DNA of 9,101 nt, from contig CANPYA010000051.1 of NCBI GenBank assembly GCA_947587565.1, positions 1 to 9,101 of the forward strand, written 5' to 3'. Every line of letters begins with the position of its first letter. Within the stretch, counting starts at the first letter, position 1. The notes beneath the pieces were generated by a model. That model was not told the origin of the DNA, searched no databases, and saw only the letters and a program-made list of their open reading frames with translations. The DNA comes from an uncultured Bacilli bacterium (GTDB lineage: Bacteria; Bacillota_I; Bacilli_A; RF39; UBA660). Below, piece after piece: positions 5,621 through 9,101 of the stretch. The position numbers and the translations under genes were made by a program.

Positions 5621-5625
5621 TTCAA
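5597..5625 (-). promoter_or_regulatory. Promoter of the small gene upstream of rpoE (extended -10)
   Basis: Minus-strand TTGAAA (5620-5625), a 17-base spacer and TATATT (5597-5602), with TG one base upstream of the -10, each match five of six consensus positions. Predicted RNA start is near 5590, about 18 bases before the proposed ATT start. It may also drive rpoE by read-through. Confidence 0.62.
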
Positions 5626-5670
5626 CATATTTTTTCAATTTTTTTGCATAATAATCTTAGGTGATGAAAA

Positions 5671-7617
5671 TTGCGGGCTTTGAAACTAGTGGGAAAAATC
5701 TTTTTATTTGCCTTTTTATCCTTTATTGTTTGCTATATAGGTATCAATATTTATGCGATGATTACGCCTAAATTAAATATTACTAATAATGGTACATATT
5801 ATTTATATGATAATAAAGATGAATTAGTTTACCAGGGAAGTAGTACCTCTTCTTGGGTAAGTATTGATAAGATTGATGAGAAATTAATTAATGCGGTAAT
5901 TTCTATTGAAGATAAGAAGTTTTATAAACATCATGGGTTTGATATACCAAGAATTGCGAAAGCAATGCTTACAAATATAGAGTCTGGTCATATTGTCCAA
6001 GGTGGCTCAACAATTACCCAACAATTAGTTAAAAATTTATATTTAGATTTTGGAAAGACTTGGAAAAGAAAAATTGAAGAAGCCTTTTTAACAGTTATTG
6101 CGGAACTCCAGTATAGTAAAGATGATATTTTAGAGGCTTATCTTAATACGATTAACTATGGTAATGGGAATTATGGCGTAAGTAATGCCTCACTTTATTA
6201 TTTTAATAAAGATATTAGTGATTTAACTTTAGAAGAAGCCATTATTCTAGCGGGTATTCCAAAAAGTCCGAATAAATATAATCCCGTATCTAATTTAGAT
6301 GCTACTTTAAATAGAGCAAGTATTGTGGCTAAAACAATGTTAAATAATGGAGCAATTGATGAAGAAACTTATAACAATTTAGATTTTAATAATATAACAG
6401 TTTATGGTAAAACAAATGATAATAATTTACAAATGTTAATGTATTATCAAGATGCGGTTTATAAAGAATTAGAAGATTTAGGTATAAGTAAGAGCATTTT
6501 AGAAACCGGTGGCTTACATATTTATACCAATTTAGATATGGCTAAACAAACTAGCTTAGAAAAAAATATTTTAAATAATATTGAAGATGGCGATGATATT
6601 CAGGTTGCTAGTGTCATAGTGGACCCCGATACGGGTAAAATTGAAGCCTTAACGGGTGGTCTAGATTATGGCGCAAGTCAATATAACCGGGCAACCGAAT
6701 CTAAAAGACAAGTCGGATCTACTATGAAACCTTTTCTTTACTATACGGCTTTAGAAAATAATTTAGTATCATCTTCTAAATTTACCAGTGAATATACGGT
6801 ATTTAATATTAATAATAAAGAAACATATTCCCCAACTAATTTTAATAATAAATATGCCAATAAAGAGATTACCATGGCCGCAGCAATCGCCTTCTCTGAT
6901 AATATCTATGCTGTTAAAACCAATTTGTTTTTGGGAGTGGATGCCTTAGTTAATACAGCAAAAAAAGTGGGAATTAAAGAAGAATTAATTGGGGTCCCTT
7001 CTCTAGCTTTAGGTACCGGTGAAATAAATATAATTGATTATGCGACAGGTTATGCCACCCTTGCTAGTGGAGGTTATAAAAAAGATTTATATTTAATTAG
7101 AAAGATAGAAGATCCTGATGGGAATGTTATCTATAATAAAGAAGAAAAAAAGAGTTTAGTTTTAAATCCTAATTATGTTTATATTTTAAATGAACTACTT
7201 TCTAATACGTCATCTTCAGCATTTAAAGATTATACGACGGCGACGGCTGCTACTATTGCGAGCAAATTAAGCCGAAAATATGCGATTAAAACTGGAACTA
7301 CAGCGACTGATTATTGGACAGTAGGTTATAATCAAGATGATTTAATGTTAGTGTGGTTAGGTTATGATAACAATAAAGAATTTACAAAAGGCTATAGTGC
7401 TGCAGGTAAAAATATTTGGGCTGACACTATGGAAGAAATTCAAAAAGGAATCGAAGATAATTGGTATGAGACTCCCACTGATGTTGTAGGAATCATACTA
7501 GATGCTGTTACTGGTGAACTAACAAATGATTCTAGTCGTGCCATTATGTATTATTATTTAAAAGGAAGTGAACCCAATATAAATGCCCCACAAAAAGAAA
7601 ATGACAAGTTAAATTAA
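5671..7617 (+). CDS. Class A penicillin-binding protein (bifunctional peptidoglycan glycosyltransferase/transpeptidase)
   Basis: The enzyme polymerises lipid II into glycan strands and cross-links the stem peptides on the outer face of the membrane. The 648-aa protein has a short cytoplasmic N-terminus and one signal-anchor helix (about 8-30). The GT51 glycosyltransferase domain (about 55-230) has the catalytic motif ISIEDKKFYKHHGFD (Glu80), QGGSTITQQL (110-119) and KRKIEEAF (132-139). The transpeptidase domain (about 310-595) has the active-site motif STMK (Ser350, Lys353), SDN (409-411) and KTGT (540-543), all intact. It is shorter at the C-terminus than B. subtilis PBP1, with no extra tail domain. 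The TTG start is supported by AGGTGAT at 5659-5665. It is the only plus-strand gene and ends inside a strong terminator. PBP1a/PonA-like is a fair description; the exact paralogue is not determined. Confidence 0.97.
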   Translation: MRALKLVGKIFLFAFLSFIVCYIGINIYAMITPKLNITNNGTYYLYDNKDELVYQGSSTSSWVSIDKIDEKLINAVISIEDKKFYKHHGFDIPRIAKAMLTNIESGHIVQGGSTITQQLVKNLYLDFGKTWKRKIEEAFLTVIAELQYSKDDILEAYLNTINYGNGNYGVSNASLYYFNKDISDLTLEEAIILAGIPKSPNKYNPVSNLDATLNRASIVAKTMLNNGAIDEETYNNLDFNNITVYGKTNDNNLQMLMYYQDAVYKELEDLGISKSILETGGLHIYTNLDMAKQTSLEKNILNNIEDGDDIQVASVIVDPDTGKIEALTGGLDYGASQYNRATESKRQVGSTMKPFLYYTALENNLVSSSKFTSEYTVFNINNKETYSPTNFNNKYANKEITMAAAIAFSDNIYAVKTNLFLGVDALVNTAKKVGIKEELIGVPSLALGTGEINIIDYATGYATLASGGYKKDLYLIRKIEDPDGNVIYNKEEKKSLVLNPNYVYILNELLSNTSSSAFKDYTTATAATIASKLSRKYAIKTGTTATDYWTVGYNQDDLMLVWLGYDNNKEFTKGYSAAGKNIWADTMEEIQKGIEDNWYETPTDVVGIILDAVTGELTNDSSRAIMYYYLKGSEPNINAPQKENDKLN

Positions 7618-7630
7618 CCTGTCATTTTTT
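7592..7630 (+). terminator. Bidirectional Rho-independent terminator between the convergent PBP and WXG100 genes
   Basis: An inverted repeat pairs 7598-7606 (AAAATGACA) with 7620-7628 (TGTCATTTT). After one A-C mismatch it continues with GTT/AAC around a short loop. Six T follow on the plus strand (7625-7630), and a TTTTCTTTTT run follows on the minus strand (7592-7601). The PBP stop codon lies in its right arm. It would stop transcripts arriving from both sides. Confidence 0.9.
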
Positions 7631-7654
7631 AATTAATCAATTTAATAATAAAAA

Positions 7655-7966
7655 TTAATTTGATAAATTTTCTGCTTGAGCTTCTTGTTTTTGTTCTGTT
7701 GCTTCTGTTGCTTCAGCATTAGCTAAAATTAAATTATATAATTGTTCAATTCTTGAAGTATATGATTGAAATCTACTTTCTAATTGATTAAATCTTCCTT
7801 TCATAGCTTCTGCTACTTTACCTTCTGTTGAATTAGGATCAGTTGCTTGATTCATTGTTGTTTTTACATCATCAAAAATAGCTTGCATTGTTTTTTTACA
7901 ATCACTTATTGTATTAGCATCTTGTTTAACTCTTTCATATGTAATTCTAGTTGTTCCGTTATTCAT
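7655..7966 (-). CDS. WXG100-like small helical protein (second of the pair), putative type VII secretion substrate
   Basis: The 103-aa protein is predicted as two long helices joined by a turn at about 41-50 (ATDPNSTEGK), followed by a flexible Ala/Glu/Gln-rich tail (about 82-103). Length, helix-turn-helix hairpin, and a tandem neighbour of the same kind beside a YukD-like gene fit the WXG100/Esx family, exported by type VII secretion in Bacillota as hairpin dimers. The family's Trp is missing: the turn keeps a Gly (EG), and there is no Trp in the whole protein. The C-terminal YxxxD/E export signal is also not evident. A very strong ribosome binding site (AAAGGAGG, ending seven bases before the ATG) suggests high expression. 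It lies 13 bases after the paralogous gene and just before a terminator. Other coiled-coil proteins are possible. Confidence 0.78.
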   Translation of the reverse strand: MNNGTTRITYERVKQDANTISDCKKTMQAIFDDVKTTMNQATDPNSTEGKVAEAMKGRFNQLESRFQSYTSRIEQLYNLILANAEATEATEQKQEAQAENLSN

Positions 7967-7979
7967 TAATTATCCTCCT

Positions 7980-8279
7980 TTAACCTTCAATTTTTATATT
8001 AGCAATATTATCAGCTTGATTTTTTACTACAGCAGTACCAAAATTAGATAAAAATTCACCATATTCTACAATAATTTGAGCCATATGATTCATATCATTA
8101 TGATGTTTTTCAATTTCATTAGCAAGTGCTATAGCATCTGGTGATGTATAATTACTATGAACCATTTCCTCAATTGTAGCATAAATTTTTTTAACATTAT
8201 CAGCAAAAGCTTGACCATGTTCAACCATTTGTGCTCCTTTAGCTCTTAATTCAGCTGGATTTGCATAGAATAATCCCAT
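7980..8279 (-). CDS. WXG100-like small helical protein (first of the pair), putative type VII secretion substrate
   Basis: The 99-aa protein is predicted as two helices around a turn at about 41-49 (HSNYTSPDA), where canonical members have W-x-G. A Tyr and a Ser-Pro occupy this place, and no Trp is present. The start MGLFYANPAELRAKG and the second helix EIEKHHNDMNHMAQIIVEYG resemble Esx-type proteins. It is unusually rich in His and Met (HHNDMNHM). It is preceded by AAAGGAGG and lies 11 bases after the YukD-like gene and 13 bases before the second WXG100-like gene, so the three are one transcript. By analogy to EsxA/EsxB the two small proteins may form a heterodimer. Family assignment rests on length, hairpin pattern and neighbourhood, not on the signature motif. 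Confidence 0.8.
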   Translation of the reverse strand: MGLFYANPAELRAKGAQMVEHGQAFADNVKKIYATIEEMVHSNYTSPDAIALANEIEKHHNDMNHMAQIIVEYGEFLSNFGTAVVKNQADNIANIKIEG

Positions 8280-8290
8280 GATTTCCTCCT

Positions 8291-8542
8291 TTACAATAAT
8301 AATAATCGTGTTCCAGTTTTTATATTTGAATCTTTAATAATCATATTAGCATCATATTTTTCCCCACTTGTTTTATTATAAAGATTAGGTTTATTATTAT
8401 CATAATAATTTTTAGTTAATCCTGGAATATTTCTTACTAAAAGAGTAATAATGTTATGTACTCGTTGATCAATTGGAATTAGTAATTCATATTCCTTATC
8501 AAGTATAGGAATTTCTAATGTAACATAAACTCTAAAATTCAT
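8291..8542 (-). CDS. YukD/EsaB-like ubiquitin-fold protein of type VII secretion loci
   Basis: The 83-aa protein has the beta-grasp pattern of YukD/EsaB: a first strand pair (FRVYVTLEIPILDKEYELLIP), a helix (HNIITLLVRNIPGL), a segment with YNKTSGEKYDANMIIKDSNI, and a closing IKTGTRLLLL like the NGDRLEIL end of YukD. YukD-like proteins are small cytoplasmic ubiquitin-like components or regulators of Esx (type VIIb) secretion; they lack the C-terminal Gly-Gly needed for conjugation, as this one does. It is the first gene of a cassette with two WXG100-like genes and has its own strong promoter. GAGTGAT five bases before the ATG is the ribosome binding site. The assignment is from fold pattern and context. 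Confidence 0.82.
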   Translation of the reverse strand: MNFRVYVTLEIPILDKEYELLIPIDQRVHNIITLLVRNIPGLTKNYYDNNKPNLYNKTSGEKYDANMIIKDSNIKTGTRLLLL

Positions 8543-8565
8543 TTATAATCACTCTCTACTCTTAC

Positions 8566-8594
8566 AGTATAACAAACAAGAAAATATTTGTAAA
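8566..8594 (-). promoter_or_regulatory. Housekeeping promoter of the YukD-WXG100 cassette (extended -10)
   Basis: Minus-strand TTTACA (8589-8594), a 17-base spacer and TATACT (8566-8571), with TG one base upstream of the -10, form a good sigma-A-type promoter. The predicted RNA start is near 8559, about 17 bases before the ATG. The cassette therefore need not rely on transcription from the gene to its right. Confidence 0.72.
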
Positions 8595-8640
8595 TTATAA
8601 TTGATATTTTTTTACGTTTTCTTTACATCATAATTTTTTA

Positions 8641-9101
8641 TTAATTTGACTTTTCAACTAATTTTAAATCTGCAAATCTTTCTTTAAATTTACTTAATGT
8701 CATTCCACTATATGATTCTTCTTTATATACCATCTTTATATATTGACCATTCCTTATTACTACATCTGCATAATCTTCATTTACATATTTATTTATTACT
8801 TTATCATAATTTGCTTCCGCATTTGCCTCTGTCTTAAAGTCATAATAATGTTCTACTCCTGTTATCTCTTCTTCATTATGATGTATTACTACTTTATATC
8901 CTTCTTCACTTTCATATACTAACCTATTCTCATCAGTATATATTTCTTCCCATTTTGGAAAATCTTTCTTTATATCATATCCTTCTGATACTTCCGTATT
9001 TACTTCTGGACTTGGATTATATCCTCCTCCATAGTATCCTCCACCACTATGATTACTTGGTTTCTCTGGCTCTTCAGGACTTCCTCCTCTTCCGCTTCCT
9101 C
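8641..9101 (-). CDS. Hypothetical protein, C-terminal part (5' end beyond the right edge): Gly-rich linker plus unknown domain
   Basis: An open frame of 152 residues enters from the right edge and stops at TAA 8641-8643; the start lies outside the window. The first visible 30 residues are a disordered Gly/Ser/Pro linker (GSGRGGSPEEPEKPSNH, then GGGYYGGGYNPSP). A compact acidic domain of about 115 residues with one Trp (FPKWEEIY) follows, ending ADLKLVEKSN. It has alternating strands and helices (EGYKVVIHH, then DFKTEANAEANYDKVINKY, YADVVIRNGQYIKMVY, SGMTLSKFKERF). This would suit a membrane-anchored or secreted protein with the domain at the end of a flexible linker, but the anchor would be outside the window. 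I recognise no family. Codon usage is odd: all seven Ile are ATA and 11 of 12 Val are GTA, unlike its neighbours. Confidence 0.85.
   Translation of the reverse strand, partial: GSGRGGSPEEPEKPSNHSGGGYYGGGYNPSPEVNTEVSEGYDIKKDFPKWEEIYTDENRLVYESEEGYKVVIHHNEEEITGVEHYYDFKTEANAEANYDKVINKYVNEDYADVVIRNGQYIKMVYKEESYSGMTLSKFKERFADLKLVEKSN

Overview
The window is very AT-rich DNA that reads with the standard genetic code: TGG is the only Trp codon, and one gene ends in TGA. It looks like chromosomal DNA of a low-GC Bacillota (Bacilli/Erysipelotrichia-like, probably an uncultured host-associated lineage). The support is a Bacillus-type RNA polymerase delta subunit, YukD/WXG100-type proteins, GGTGAT/GGAGG ribosome binding sites, and a fragment at the left edge matching the N-terminus of the sporulation protease YabG. 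If the YabG match holds, the organism probably belongs to a spore-forming lineage. The species cannot be named from the sequence alone.

Layout, left to right. All genes except one are on the minus strand. (1) 1-110: 5' end of a yabG-like gene. (2) 189-1542: an ECF sigma factor followed, with an 11-base overlap, by a single-pass membrane protein that is probably its anti-sigma factor. A possible ECF promoter lies just upstream. (3) 1655-1687: a strong terminator. (4) 1691-3702: a compact translation-termination operon, prfA (RF1), a small zinc-ribbon protein, then prmC (the RF glutamine methyltransferase), all overlapping, behind an extended -10 promoter. (5) 3766-4644: a cation diffusion facilitator with a hairpin in its leader. 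(6) 4741-5572: a small hypothetical protein, then rpoE. (7) 5671-7617 (+): a bifunctional class A penicillin-binding protein, divergent from group 6 and ending in a bidirectional terminator. (8) 7655-8542: a three-gene cassette of a YukD/EsaB-like ubiquitin-fold protein and two WXG100-like proteins, with its own promoter. (9) 8641-9101: the 3' part of a gene running off the right edge, with a Gly-rich linker and a C-terminal domain of unknown function.

The genes form several independent short units, not one pathway. RF1 and PrmC act together, with PrmC methylating the RF1 GGQ glutamine, and the zinc-ribbon protein between them is the most interesting unassigned partner. The sigma/anti-sigma pair is a self-contained envelope-signalling module. 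The WXG100 cassette points to a type VIIb secretion system whose membrane and ATPase parts are not in this window. The least described items are the zinc-ribbon protein, the sensor ectodomain, the two tryptophan-free WXG100-like proteins and the edge gene with its unusual A-ending codon usage.
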